A stretch of 64,000 bases of DNA from Nitrososphaerota archaeon. GTDB lineage: Archaea; Thermoproteota; Nitrososphaeria; Nitrososphaerales; Nitrosopumilaceae. Location of the stretch: positions 1-64,000 of the forward strand of contig JAGWGB010000003.1 in NCBI GenBank assembly GCA_028867595.1. The letters are read 5' to 3'. Shown piece by piece: positions 1 through 8,558 of this stretch. Made by a program: the position numbers and the translations under genes. Under the pieces are notes generated by a model. The model was not told the DNA's origin. It ran no database searches and worked only from the letters and a program-made list of their open reading frames with translations. Every line of letters starts with the position of its first letter. The stretch's first letter is position 1.

Positions 1-237
1 ATATCAAAGAGCTCCAAAAGCTGGATGATACCTCTAAATTCCATAATGGACGTAGAAAGCAACACATCAAGAAAAGTAAACTTTCTTAGAATTACGTTCA
101 AAGATAAGAAAAACAAGATAAAAAAATACGAATTTGCAATAACAAGATCTGTGATAAATTATCCTCAACGACAACCATTGATGTATTATAGTTTGGATTG
201 GACGGAATGGGTAAATCTCATAAAATCTCATTTGTAG
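1..237 (+). CDS. C-terminal part of an unknown protein (cut by window edge)
   Basis: The frame is open to the left edge of the window, so this may be the tail of a longer protein; the first internal ATG is at 25. The readable part (about 78 residues) is basic and ends with an aromatic-rich stretch (Tyr-Ser-Leu-Asp-Trp-Thr-Glu-Trp). No family is recognised. It converges on the next gene, which is on the other strand, with about 12 bases between them. Confidence 0.45.
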   Translation: MSKSSKSWMIPLNSIMDVESNTSRKVNFLRITFKDKKNKIKKYEFAITRSVINYPQRQPLMYYSLDWTEWVNLIKSHL

Positions 238-249
238 TGTAATGTGATT

Positions 250-729
250 TTAGCTAGATTCTTTTGGATTGCTTTTAAGTTTCTGAATTGCTCTGGCTAC
301 TACAAAATCTTGTTCTGCTTCTGATTCTGTAACAAATTTTACATTTGTCAGTCTTTTCTGATATTTGAATATCTCAAGTTCAGTTGTATTGTCCTTTTTT
401 TTGATATATAGTGCCAGTTTAAGAACAGCCGCACCATCATAATCTTCTTTGAACTGTCGATAGTGTTCAGACATGTTTAGGGATTTTAAGAATACCCAAG
501 TGCTTTGCAATATGCGCGATTCGCAGTAAAGAACAAATTCGTATTTAGAGTCTTTCTCAATGAATTTTACTTTAATTTCATCGTCTGGAAAATATTTTAT
601 AATTTTGTTCCACGTGTTAGCTACTTTTTTCCTGTTATCTAAAAGGAGAAGGAGAACTGGCCTTACGTCATAAAGATGATAGCCCAATCCTAGAAAATCG
701 TCAAACCAATCTATTTTGATATCAGCCAT
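250..729 (-). CDS. Conserved-looking hypothetical protein, 159 aa
   Basis: The protein is soluble and mixed alpha/beta, with a hydrophobic leucine run near residues 25-30 and a charged C-terminal half. No catalytic motif or known domain is recognised. The ATG at 729 lies about 25 bases behind a TATA-like TTAAATAT on the minus strand (about 748-757), which fits a leaderless message. It is divergent from the small gene at 834. Confidence 0.55.
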   Translation of the reverse strand: MADIKIDWFDDFLGLGYHLYDVRPVLLLLLDNRKKVANTWNKIIKYFPDDEIKVKFIEKDSKYEFVLYCESRILQSTWVFLKSLNMSEHYRQFKEDYDGAAVLKLALYIKKKDNTTELEIFKYQKRLTNVKFVTESEAEQDFVVARAIQKLKSNPKESS

Positions 730-833
730 GTTAGAGATTTCACATCAGACATCATATTTAACACTAGACATGAGTATCTCAGATTACATTTGCACCAAGA
801 TGTGTTATATACCAGAATTGAATTTCCAACACA

Positions 834-1055
834 GTGACATCAAGAAAAACAATAGATGAAATATTTAGCATGTCTGAAAGAGAGCTTCTCGAGTATCTAA
901 AAGAAACAGACAATGTGTTGCAGTCAACAGATTCTATTCAAATAAAACCTTTTGAGCATGGCATCAAAGCTTTGTATTATCATAAAGATTCTCCAAAACC
1001 GTTTAAAACTCGTGTATATCTAAAAAACGTAGAAAATACAGATTCAATGGAATAA
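834..1055 (+). CDS. Small hypothetical protein, 73 aa
   Basis: A GTG start at 834 sits about 27 bases after a TATA box (GTTATATACC, about 802-811), a typical leaderless arrangement here. The product is charged with no membrane segment: the N-terminal 30 residues look helical and acidic, the rest basic. No family is recognised. A real gene is supported mainly by the promoter and by the compact spacing with its neighbours. Confidence 0.45.
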   Translation: MTSRKTIDEIFSMSERELLEYLKETDNVLQSTDSIQIKPFEHGIKALYYHKDSPKPFKTRVYLKNVENTDSME

Positions 1056-1097
1056 TTAACAGAATTACATAATTTCTACTTTGTATAATACATTATT

Positions 1098-1832
1098 GTG
1101 AGAGGCAGTCAGTATGCAGAAGACAGGTGGCTATTCATAGATAAGATACAAACATGGTTTCTACGCAAAAATCAATTTTGGCTCGTATTGAGCATCTTGA
1201 CTTTTGGTGCAATTTCTATTCTACAGATTTTTCTCATTTTCGCATCGGCGGCGAACCCATCTGCACGACAAGAGTCAGAATTTCTCATTGTTCCTATTCT
1301 TGCATTGTTTATCTTGAGTACTTTTTGGAGAAGCATATTTCATACATTTCTTTCATTTACAGGTTCAATTATGACGTATGGCGGAGTATTTTTGTTTCAC
1401 AGTACAAATTCAACACAGCTAGTTACTTCATTTGTTGCCAACAGACTGGGCTATGGGATAAGACATGTAATATCAATTCCACCGGACAGCATAGCTGATA
1501 GATATTTTATTGTTGGAATGTGCATGCTTGCCTTTTGTCTTGCGATTGCAATCAGGCCAAATTTTTTCAAACCAAAAGATCCTGATGAATTGCCATATCC
1601 CGTATGGAAGCATAGTAGAAACTTTGGACAAGCTCAAGGTTCAGGTTTAGTCAGATTCATTCCGCTATCTGCACTACTAAGTTATGAAGAACAACACTTT
1701 GTTGCAAGATACAAGTATGTCGTACTAGTAATTTCAGGTACAAAATATTTAGTCACTCCATATGACTGGGTTCCAGAAGGCTCGGTTGTAATTAGAGATG
1801 AAAAATCAAATTCAGTGATAGGGATTTTATAA
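1098..1832 (+). CDS. Membrane protein of unknown function, 244 aa
   Basis: A GTG start follows a TATA-like TTACATAATTT about 25 bases upstream. Four hydrophobic segments lie at about residues 27-50, 62-80, 85-105 and 135-155. A soluble C-terminal domain of about 80 residues follows (Lys-Tyr-Val-Val-Leu-Val then a strand-rich region), which could be a small beta domain on the membrane face. No enzyme motif is seen. It could be a sensor or a membrane-shaping protein. Confidence 0.6.
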   Translation: MRGSQYAEDRWLFIDKIQTWFLRKNQFWLVLSILTFGAISILQIFLIFASAANPSARQESEFLIVPILALFILSTFWRSIFHTFLSFTGSIMTYGGVFLFHSTNSTQLVTSFVANRLGYGIRHVISIPPDSIADRYFIVGMCMLAFCLAIAIRPNFFKPKDPDELPYPVWKHSRNFGQAQGSGLVRFIPLSALLSYEEQHFVARYKYVVLVISGTKYLVTPYDWVPEGSVVIRDEKSNSVIGIL

Positions 1833-1855
1833 AATAAGAAGAAAAAAATGTATAG

Positions 1856-2602
1856 CTATAGTATGCTATCTTTAGCTTTGAGTTCGCGCCATTTTCCACG
1901 AGCCCAGAAGCCCCATTTTTGTTTGTCTTCAGATGCATAGTAGCACTTTTCATTATGTGGGCAACTAAGACATCTTTCAGATGGTTCTATGGCAGGAGCT
2001 ACGTTATTTTTGAGCAGTGTGTTCAATATGCGAGCTCTGCGTTTTGTTTCAGATAGCAGTCTCTCGCTTTTTGGAACCTGGAATTCCATCTCATTTCCTT
2101 CCTTGTCGAAGTAGACAATCACACCTTCTGGTTTGTTGAACATATGTAGGTAGGAATTTAGTTGTATGAAATGTTCTGCAAATGGCATTTCAGGTAATTC
2201 CTCTACTGCTTTGAACACCATAACCACATCATCCTCTACTCGCTCAGCTCTGCCGACTAATTTTACGCCAGAACCAGCATCGAGTTCACCATCAACAGGT
2301 TTTTCCATAATACTCAATGCGCTCTTTTGCATGATTTTTGTCAGCATCTGTTTGTGAGTTTGTTCAGATGGATCTTTTCTATCCAGATATGAAGAACGCA
2401 GACAACCACTTACTTCATCTACTGTAACTTTACCTTCGTCAGCTACTTGTGGATTAATTGCTGCAAATACTTGTTCTATCACATCGTAGACATCAAATTT
2501 CGGTGCGGCGTCACTTGCTGCTCTGTAATTATCGATTCCTTCCTTTAATTTCTCCTGAACTTTTTCCACGATTCGAACCTTCTTGCTTTTAGATTCGGTC
2601 AT
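1856..2602 (-). CDS. PD-(D/E)XK nuclease of the Cas4/RecB-like group, stand-alone
   Basis: A Cys around residue 67 (Gly-Cys-Leu-Arg-Ser) and a C-terminal CLSCPHNEKC stretch (about 211-220) give the four-cysteine pattern of Fe-S-binding Cas4/AddB-like nucleases. Between them GRAERVEDD, the MVFKAVEE strand and the QLNSYLHM helix match the order of nuclease motifs II, III and the QxxxY motif. The second acidic position is only loosely conserved (VFKAVEE rather than a clear E-x-K). No cas gene or CRISPR array is nearby, so a role in repair or replication is more likely than adaptation. Confidence 0.65.
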   Translation of the reverse strand: MTESKSKKVRIVEKVQEKLKEGIDNYRAASDAAPKFDVYDVIEQVFAAINPQVADEGKVTVDEVSGCLRSSYLDRKDPSEQTHKQMLTKIMQKSALSIMEKPVDGELDAGSGVKLVGRAERVEDDVVMVFKAVEELPEMPFAEHFIQLNSYLHMFNKPEGVIVYFDKEGNEMEFQVPKSERLLSETKRRARILNTLLKNNVAPAIEPSERCLSCPHNEKCYYASEDKQKWGFWARGKWRELKAKDSIL

Positions 2603-2740
2603 TCTTTCAAAAAAGCGGTTTTTGATCTATAAAAGGTATTTTATCCCAAAATCATTTTCCTATGATATTATTCTTTCTTGAATATACTTCTAAGCAATAA
2701 TTTTAATAAAAGCATTCCATAGTTGCACTGAATTCAAGCC

Positions 2741-3082
2741 ATGAAGAAAATAGAAGCTGTAATTCCAGAAGATAAATTGGATCCAGTCTTTAGTGCATTA
2801 ACGCAACTAGACATCGGTGGCTTTACTTACTTTACCGCAAAAGGCAGAGGAAAAAGACCAAGAGAGATGGTGGCATCTGGAAGAGGTGGACGATTTCTAT
2901 CCGCCTACAACGTGAATGTAAACATCTACGTGGTCGTACACGACAATATGGTGGATAAAGTCATTGACGCTATTACGTCTCATGCAAGTACTGGTATGAC
3001 AGGGGAAGGAAAAATATTCGTCTACAATGTAGATGACGCCATAGATGTAGGAACTAAAAAACGCGGCGAATCCTCACTCTAA
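2741..3082 (+). CDS. P-II family signalling protein with atypical T-loop
   Basis: At 113 residues it is the usual P-II length and starts with MKKIEAVI as GlnB/GlnK do. The C-terminal signature TGMTGEGKIFVYNV (about 84-97) corresponds to the nucleotide-binding loop TGxxGDGKIFV. The T-loop (about 36-55) is Arg/Gly-rich and lacks the tyrosine that is uridylylated in proteobacteria. P-II proteins sense ATP/ADP and 2-oxoglutarate and bind targets through the T-loop. No amtB or glnA neighbour is present. A TATA box (TTTTAATAAA) lies at about 2700-2710. Confidence 0.88.
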   Translation: MKKIEAVIPEDKLDPVFSALTQLDIGGFTYFTAKGRGKRPREMVASGRGGRFLSAYNVNVNIYVVVHDNMVDKVIDAITSHASTGMTGEGKIFVYNVDDAIDVGTKKRGESSL

Positions 3083-3161
3083 ATTTCTTTTACTATTTTC
3101 AAAAAACTGCCTAGCTGTGCTTTATGTCAATGTATATAACTCGAGCAATCTAAGCAAGCAC

Positions 3162-3674
3162 ATGTTCTGGCCAGGGATGGGCGATCCTGCTAAGCGAAAG
3201 AAAACCCTCAAATATTTAGCTATTACGGCTGCAATAGGAATATCAGTTGCTCTCGGAAATACATTTGTCCAGAGTCAGATAAAAGGAGGAGACCCACTCT
3301 ATCAATGCACAAATGGAAAAGACATCAAGTACCAACTCTCGGCAACGTTAGAAATTACAGTAGATGGTGTAAAGCAAGACATACCTGCAAATGTAGGAAT
3401 TACTAAGGATTGTCAAAGGTCGTTATACACACTAGCAGATGACGGGGTAATTCATATCGCATCTACAAAAGAATATCCATTTGAAGTAGGCCATTTCTTG
3501 TGGCTGATGGGTTTTGACTTGCGTGATATGGACGAGACCAAATCCAAGATATATGAAAACGGCATGGAGTCGCCTGACTTCATTCATACAATAATACACG
3601 ATGGAGCTCATTATAGAGCAGAATTTGTCTCAAAGAACAGCGAAGGCGCGCCCACTTTTACTCCGCCTAGCTAA
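3162..3674 (+). CDS. Membrane-anchored extracytoplasmic protein, unknown function
   Basis: An in-frame GTG exists at 3117, but a TATATAA box at about 3131-3137 makes the ATG at 3162 the better start (leaderless). A Lys/Arg-rich N-terminus precedes one hydrophobic segment (about residues 17-34 from this start), then an outside domain with two cysteines (in YQCTNG and KDCQRS). The domain reads as beta strands; no metal-binding motif is certain. It is a single gene convergent with the small membrane gene at 3737. Confidence 0.6.
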   Translation: MFWPGMGDPAKRKKTLKYLAITAAIGISVALGNTFVQSQIKGGDPLYQCTNGKDIKYQLSATLEITVDGVKQDIPANVGITKDCQRSLYTLADDGVIHIASTKEYPFEVGHFLWLMGFDLRDMDETKSKIYENGMESPDFIHTIIHDGAHYRAEFVSKNSEGAPTFTPPS

Positions 3675-3736
3675 AAACAGTTTCATTTTTACAATAATTG
3701 TAGTGTTCAAGTAAAAATAAGGAAAAAGGAGGAGTC

Positions 3737-4009
3737 TTACCAGTACTTTCCGTTGTCTGGTATCAGACCAATGCCTTCTCTCTCAAAGTGCTTGTCAAGT
3801 TCAGATACCCATCTTTCTCTGACAGCGCTTTGACCCATACCGTGTGCTCTGAGCCAGAAAGCAATGACGCCTAGTAGGAATACTGCAAACATTATAGTTG
3901 CAAATATGTAGGTCATGACATCGTAGAATAACGGGTCATAGTTTGGACCTATTTGACCTGCAAAATTTGACAGTACGCCCACGAGCATAGCAAATATCGC
4001 GCTCATCAT
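3737..4009 (-). CDS. Small two-helix membrane protein; candidate accessory AMO subunit (AmoY/AmoZ-like)
   Basis: Two hydrophobic helices (about residues 1-18 and 30-52) are followed by a charged C-terminal tail. A TTG at 4018 is possible, but a TATA box (CTATATATC, about 4034-4042) places the transcript start next to the ATG at 4009. Size, membrane topology, an own strong promoter and pairing with the next small membrane gene fit the small AMO subunits AmoY/AmoZ described from Nitrososphaera as an adjacent pair away from amoABC. I cannot align it, so this is an inference. Confidence 0.5.
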   Translation of the reverse strand: MMSAIFAMLVGVLSNFAGQIGPNYDPLFYDVMTYIFATIMFAVFLLGVIAFWLRAHGMGQSAVRERWVSELDKHFEREGIGLIPDNGKYW

Positions 4010-4115
4010 TATTGACAACCATTTATGTACGATATATAGATTTCTGTAAGATCGGGGCAGGATTTGGCAAAAGTCAGATCTAGATGTCTAAATAATAAAA
4101 TAAGAAAAAGAGGAT

Positions 4116-4427
4116 CTAGCGTTGTTTTCTTGCTTTTTCTATTTGCTTCGCTCTTACAACGAAAGCAATGAAGATTCCGCCGAATATTGCGCCAGAGATG
4201 ATTGTTGCACCAATGACACCATTGGCGTCAAGATATGGTGTACCTGAACCGGCGTGCGGATTTGCTTGCACATCGGCTATTCTCGAGCGCGCTAGCTTGA
4301 GCTGGTCTTCTAGTGTTATTTGGCCACCGCCACCCACACCTGCGTACTGTGCCGCAGCGAATGGAGCAAACGATGATACTACGAAGAGAGCAAGTAGTGC
4401 GGCTCCAATAATTATTGGCTTGTTCAT
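4116..4427 (-). CDS. Small secreted/anchored protein with C-terminal membrane helix; candidate accessory AMO subunit
   Basis: A signal-peptide-like N-terminus (about 1-26, ending FAAAQ-Y) is followed by a Gly-rich patch, a helical stretch (EDQLKLARSR) and a second hydrophobic helix (about 70-92) before a basic tail. The mature protein would sit outside with a C-terminal anchor. A TATA-like GTTAAATAC about 30 bases upstream and a GGTG ribosome-binding site precede the ATG. It lies 97 bases upstream of the similar-sized membrane gene at 3737 on the same strand. AmoY/AmoZ-like is an inference. Confidence 0.5.
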   Translation of the reverse strand: MNKPIIIGAALLALFVVSSFAPFAAAQYAGVGGGGQITLEDQLKLARSRIADVQANPHAGSGTPYLDANGVIGATIISGAIFGGIFIAFVVRAKQIEKARKQR

Positions 4428-4533
4428 TTTAGCACCTATTCTAAAATGATTTTAGTTAGTATTTAACTCTTATGTAAATTAAAATTTCAGATCTACAAGT
4501 AACATTTATGTTTGCTTAAAAAAGAAGCGCTCC

Positions 4534-4983
4534 GTGGGCCGACTCCATTCACATAGACACGGAAAATCTCATTCTGTAAGACCAGTCACTCCTAGTGCAC
4601 CCACATGGGTTAAGCAGAGTCCAGATGAGATAGAAGATCTAATAGTAAAGTATGCAAAAGAAGGCCTCAAGCCAAGTGAGATCGGAGTAAAATTACGCGA
4701 TCAGTATGCAATTCCACTCACTAAACAAATTGTAAAAAAATCTGTAGTGGAGATTTTAGAACAAAAAGGAATCAATCCAGATATGCCAGAGGATCTCAAC
4801 AATCTAGTTACAAAGGCACTTGGACTGCAAAAACATCTCAAATCCAACAAGTCTGACAAAAGAAATGTTAGATCGCTTGAGTTGCTAGAGGCCAAAGTCC
4901 ATAGACTATCTTCTTATTACAAACAGATCGGCCGCATTCCTAAGACTTGGAAATATAAGGCAGTTATTGCTCAACTTGAATAA
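4534..4983 (+). CDS. rps15: 30S ribosomal protein S15P/S13e
   Basis: At 149 residues it is the archaeal/eukaryotic length for this protein. The N-terminal GRLHSHRHGKS and PTWVKQSPDEIEDLI are the S13e-type extension. The C-terminal S15 helices include the conserved ESL/KVHRLSSYYKQ region (here LEAKVHRLSSYYK). It binds the central domain of 16S rRNA. It starts with GTG, and its stop overlaps the start of the DHH nuclease by one base, an rps15-recJ order common in archaea. Confidence 0.95.
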   Translation: MGRLHSHRHGKSHSVRPVTPSAPTWVKQSPDEIEDLIVKYAKEGLKPSEIGVKLRDQYAIPLTKQIVKKSVVEILEQKGINPDMPEDLNNLVTKALGLQKHLKSNKSDKRNVRSLELLEAKVHRLSSYYKQIGRIPKTWKYKAVIAQLE

Positions 4984-6401
4984 TGGGCAGTCGCGACCAA
5001 GCACTATCTTATTTTCATGACAAAGTTTCCGATTGCATCAAGTCTGGCAAAAACATTTCAGTGATAACACATCTAGACTGCGATGGAATTACATCAGGAA
5101 GTATTGTTACAAAATCGCTCATCAGATCTGGAGCAAAGTGTACTGTTAAAACAGTAAACGAATTTAGTAAAAATTTAATTGAAAAGCTCAAAAATGATTC
5201 AAGACAATTTCACATCATAACGGATCTGGGAGGAGGATTTGCAAAAGACTTGGATAGTGCGTTAGATGACAACTGGATAGTTGTGGACCATCATCAGATT
5301 CCGCAAGACGAGTTTGATAATGAGCGAGTGATCAACGCCTGGAAATATGGTCTTGATGGTGGGCTAGACGTTTCAGCTGGAGGTATGGCATACCTAGTCT
5401 CAAAAGCTCTGCATACAGAAAATACAGACTTGGCATGGGTTGCAGTAGTAGCTGCACTTGGAGACAGGCAAGATAGAGGCGAAAAAAAATCTTTTACAGG
5501 AGTCAATGTAGAGATTGCTGCCACGGCAAAAAAGAACAATCAACTTGAAATTGATCTAGATGTACTTCTTGTAGGCAGAGAGACAAGACCGCTCCCCGAT
5601 GCTCTTGCCTTTACTTCACAGCCATTCATAGAGGGCCTAACATGGAATAGAGATGCGTGCCTTTCATTACTAAATTCGTCAGGAATAAAGCTAAAAGATG
5701 GAGGTAGGTGGAGAGTACCGGCAGAGCTTACCGAAGACGAGAAAAGAATTCTCTTACAGACTATATCTAAATTCATACCAAACAAAAATGCCAGCGATAT
5801 CATAGATGAGCTTGTTGGGTATACCTACACATTAGTAGGAGAAGACAAGCGAAGTTTCTTGCGTGATGCACGAGAATTTTCTACAATGCTAAATTCATGT
5901 GGAAGAATACGCAAGGCTGGAGTTGGAGTTGCCATTTGCATGGGAGACAGAACCAAGATGCTACAAGAAGGAGAGAGCATACTTGTAGAATATAGAACGT
6001 TTTTGAGAACATACATGAACACGCTTTCAAGTGAGAGATGGAGAATAACCGATAATGGCTCATACATACTAGTAAATGGCGAAGGATTGGTGCCGGAAAA
6101 CATGACAGGCGCCGTATCGTCACTCCTTGGTGGCTCACAAAAAAACACAGGCAAGATAATAATACTTAGAACAAATGGCGAGGAGGGCACCATAAAATTC
6201 TCTTCACGAAAATCAACAGGATGCAAGTCAGAGGTGAATTTAGGGCTACTCATGAGAGAATGTGCCTCCAAAGTTTCAGGAGTAGGAGGAGGACACGATG
6301 CAGCTGCAGGGGCTAGAATTACCAAGGATAAATTAGACGAGTTTCTGGACTATCTAGAAGAAAATGTCTCTAGAATGCAAAGTGCAAGTGTTTCTAAATA
6401 A
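4983..6401 (+). CDS. DHH-family phosphoesterase (archaeal RecJ-like / GAN type)
   Basis: The DHH domain has motif I HLDCDG (D32, D34), then the DHH signature VVDHHQ at about 101-106 and a GDRQDRG motif near 158. A C-terminal DHHA1 domain ends with GGGHDAAAGA (about 438-447). These residues bind two metal ions for single-strand nuclease activity. Archaeal homologues associate with GINS at the replication fork or act on RNA. It follows rps15 and its 3' end overlaps pcc1 by 38 bases, so translation is probably coupled. Confidence 0.88.
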   Translation: MGSRDQALSYFHDKVSDCIKSGKNISVITHLDCDGITSGSIVTKSLIRSGAKCTVKTVNEFSKNLIEKLKNDSRQFHIITDLGGGFAKDLDSALDDNWIVVDHHQIPQDEFDNERVINAWKYGLDGGLDVSAGGMAYLVSKALHTENTDLAWVAVVAALGDRQDRGEKKSFTGVNVEIAATAKKNNQLEIDLDVLLVGRETRPLPDALAFTSQPFIEGLTWNRDACLSLLNSSGIKLKDGGRWRVPAELTEDEKRILLQTISKFIPNKNASDIIDELVGYTYTLVGEDKRSFLRDAREFSTMLNSCGRIRKAGVGVAICMGDRTKMLQEGESILVEYRTFLRTYMNTLSSERWRITDNGSYILVNGEGLVPENMTGAVSSLLGGSQKNTGKIIILRTNGEEGTIKFSSRKSTGCKSEVNLGLLMRECASKVSGVGGGHDAAAGARITKDKLDEFLDYLEENVSRMQSASVSK

Positions 6402-6606
6402 CATATCAGAAAAAAAGGCAGAAGCCATTCGCAAAGCTTTGGAACCTGATAACATAGATTTTCCAAAAGATCTGCTCTTTAAAATCGAGAAAAGTGAGGA
6501 CTCGTTGATTTTTACATTTGAAGGTAAAGAAAATATACGAACACTGATCTCTACTATTGATGAAGTTCTTGAACAGACACAGGTTATTCTTAAAGTGACT
6601 AGTTGA
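6364..6606 (+). CDS. pcc1: KEOPS complex subunit Pcc1
   Basis: The 80-residue protein matches the Pcc1 size and pattern, with strands either side of the helix SEKKAEAIRKALEPDN and ending in a VLEQTQVILKV helix/strand. Pcc1 dimerises Kae1 in KEOPS, which makes t6A37 in ANN-decoding tRNAs. It overlaps the nuclease gene upstream by 38 bases, and its TGA stop overlaps the ATG of serS (TGATG), so the genes form one operon. Confidence 0.82.
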   Translation: MSLECKVQVFLNNISEKKAEAIRKALEPDNIDFPKDLLFKIEKSEDSLIFTFEGKENIRTLISTIDEVLEQTQVILKVTS

Positions 6607-7868
6607 TGCTTGATCCAAAACTCATTCGAGACAATCCTGAAAAGATAAGAGAAATGCTTAGGCTAAGAAATATCGATTTTCCTCTAGACGAATTCATAAA
6701 ATCAGACAAAGAAAGAAGAGAGCTAATAATAAAAACAGATGAATTGAGAAAGACAAAAAATCAGATATCAATTGAGATTGCAAAGAAAAAAAAATCAAAT
6801 GAAGATGCATCAAGTATCATTAAACAGATGCAGACAATCTCACAAGAACTACAAAAATTAGAGGAAATTCAACTTAAGACAGAAGACAATTACAAAAAAC
6901 TTTCCCTGACATTACCAAACCTGATTCACGAATCAGTTCCTGCTGGAAAAGACGAGACGGCAAACAAGGAAATAAGAAAATCAGGCAATACTCCCACGTT
7001 TGACTTTAAGATACTAGACCACATAGACTTGACACAGAATCTAGGTCTTGTAGATTTGGAGAGGGCTGCAAAAGTTTCTGGTGCAAGATTTTATTATCTT
7101 AAAAATCAACTTGTCAGACTAAATCAAGCACTGCTTCAGTTTGCACTAGATTTCTTGACAGAAAAAAACTACACTCCCATTCAAACACCATACATGATAA
7201 ACAGAAATGCCATGGAAGGTGCCATAATAGCACGAGACTTTGAAGATGTGATTTACAAAGTTGAGGGAGAAGATCTCTATTTGATTGGAACGTCTGAGCA
7301 TGCCATTGCTTCGATGTATGAAGATGAAATAATTGAAGGAAAGAGTCTTCCTCTCAGATATGCTGGGGTAAGTCCATGTTTTAGAAAAGAAGCCGGAGCT
7401 CATGGCAGAGATCAAAAGGGGATATTTCGTGTGCATCAATTTGAAAAAGTTGAACAGTTTGTCTTTTCAACACCCGAAGAGTCTTGGAATGAGCATGAGA
7501 AAATGCTGCATAATGTAGAAGAATTTTATCAAAAACTTGGCATACCCTATAGAATCATGTTGCTTTCAAGTGGAGACATGGGAAAGGTTTCTGCAAAAAC
7601 TTATGATCTAGAGGCATGGATGGCAGGCCAGAATAGTTATCGCGAGGTTGCCTCATGTTCTAATTGTCTTGATTTTCAGGCAAGAAGACTCAAGATAAGA
7701 TTCCGCAATAGAACTGACGAGCAACCACAATACTTGCACACTTTGAATAGCACTCTTGTTGCAACTACAAGAACGATGGTTGCAATACTAGAAAATTTTC
7801 AGACAAAGGATGGACATGTATCAATACCGAAGGCCATACAGAAATACATCGGCTCGAGCACGATCTAA
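6606..7868 (+). CDS. serS: Seryl-tRNA synthetase
   Basis: This is the common (bacterial-type) class II SerRS. The N-terminal 110 residues form the long antiparallel coiled coil that holds the tRNA-Ser variable arm. The catalytic core has motif 2 (CFRKEAGAHGRDQKG, about 258-272) and motif 3 near the C-terminus. The usual TLVAxxR is here TLVATTRTMVAILEN. An in-frame TTG at 6603 exists, but the ATG at 6606 inside TGATG is the natural start. About 420 residues, full length. Confidence 0.95.
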   Translation: MLDPKLIRDNPEKIREMLRLRNIDFPLDEFIKSDKERRELIIKTDELRKTKNQISIEIAKKKKSNEDASSIIKQMQTISQELQKLEEIQLKTEDNYKKLSLTLPNLIHESVPAGKDETANKEIRKSGNTPTFDFKILDHIDLTQNLGLVDLERAAKVSGARFYYLKNQLVRLNQALLQFALDFLTEKNYTPIQTPYMINRNAMEGAIIARDFEDVIYKVEGEDLYLIGTSEHAIASMYEDEIIEGKSLPLRYAGVSPCFRKEAGAHGRDQKGIFRVHQFEKVEQFVFSTPEESWNEHEKMLHNVEEFYQKLGIPYRIMLLSSGDMGKVSAKTYDLEAWMAGQNSYREVASCSNCLDFQARRLKIRFRNRTDEQPQYLHTLNSTLVATTRTMVAILENFQTKDGHVSIPKAIQKYIGSSTI

Positions 7869-7880
7869 AATGTCGTACAA

Positions 7881-7890
7881 CTTATATTTT
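7881..7890 (+). promoter_or_regulatory. TATA box of rps3ae
   Basis: CTTATATTTT is centred 27 bases before the TTG start codon of rps3ae, so the transcript begins at or next to the start codon. This shows that the ribosomal gene has its own promoter downstream of serS and supports the TTG start. Confidence 0.6.
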
Positions 7891-7911
7891 GGCTTAAAAG
7901 GTTGGTTTTAG

Positions 7912-8529
7912 TTGGCTCGCCAAAAGACTGCAAGAGTAAAAGACAAGTGGAGAGAAAAGAAGTGGGTTACTGTTCTTGCTCCTTCAGCATTCAATAGCGT
8001 ACCTATTGCATACATTCCAATAACTGATGATGAAAGCGCCATAGGCAGAGTAGTAGAAGTGACTTTGTTTGACATAGTAAAAGGCGATCCTTCTCAACAC
8101 CAATTCAAGCTGTATTTCCAGATAAGCAAAGTCGAAGGCGAGACTGCGACTTCGATCTTTAAACGATATGAATACGCCAAAGAGTTTCTTAGAAGCCTTG
8201 TAAGAAGAGGCTCTTCCTTGATCAATTTCATCGGAGATGTTAGAACTAAGGATGGATATCTTTTTAGAATTAAAATAATTGCATTAACCCAGAAAAAGCT
8301 TAACACATCTAGAAAACATGCATTGAGGTTGATTGCAAAAGACGTTATGGCAAAGACCATACCAGAAATGACAATAGACCAGTTTATCCAAGCAACAGCA
8401 TTTGGCAAGATAAACTCTGATGTCATGGCGGCAGTCAAGAAAGTAATTCACGTCAGACACATAGGAATAGAGAAAGCAAAACTCATCAGAACAGCAGAAG
8501 CCGAAACAGTTCTGTTGCAAGCCAAATAG
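7912..8529 (+). CDS. rps3ae: 30S ribosomal protein S3Ae (eS1)
   Basis: At 205 residues it is the archaeal length. It begins ARQKTARVKDKWREKKW, the conserved N-terminus of the family, and contains TSIFKRYEYAKEFLRSLVRR and the KKLNTSRKHALRLIAKD region. The protein sits on the 30S platform near the mRNA exit. The TTG start is fixed by the TATA box 27 bases upstream (leaderless). It is followed after 29 bases by the RNA-binding gene with its own TATA. Confidence 0.95.
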   Translation: MARQKTARVKDKWREKKWVTVLAPSAFNSVPIAYIPITDDESAIGRVVEVTLFDIVKGDPSQHQFKLYFQISKVEGETATSIFKRYEYAKEFLRSLVRRGSSLINFIGDVRTKDGYLFRIKIIALTQKKLNTSRKHALRLIAKDVMAKTIPEMTIDQFIQATAFGKINSDVMAAVKKVIHVRHIGIEKAKLIRTAEAETVLLQAK

Positions 8530-8537
8530 ATTTAATC
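8528..8537 (+). promoter_or_regulatory. TATA box of the COG1325-type gene
   Basis: AGATTTAATC overlaps the stop region of rps3ae and lies 27 bases before the ATG at 8559, which implies a leaderless transcript. Confidence 0.5.
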
Positions 8538-8558
8538 GTCTACTAGTAATTCATTTCG

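Noticed and set aside
5825..6325. Long minus-strand open frame inside the DHH nuclease gene
   Set aside because: It lies fully opposite a gene with clear motifs and has low-complexity, Ser/Pro-rich translation, so it is a shadow of the real gene.
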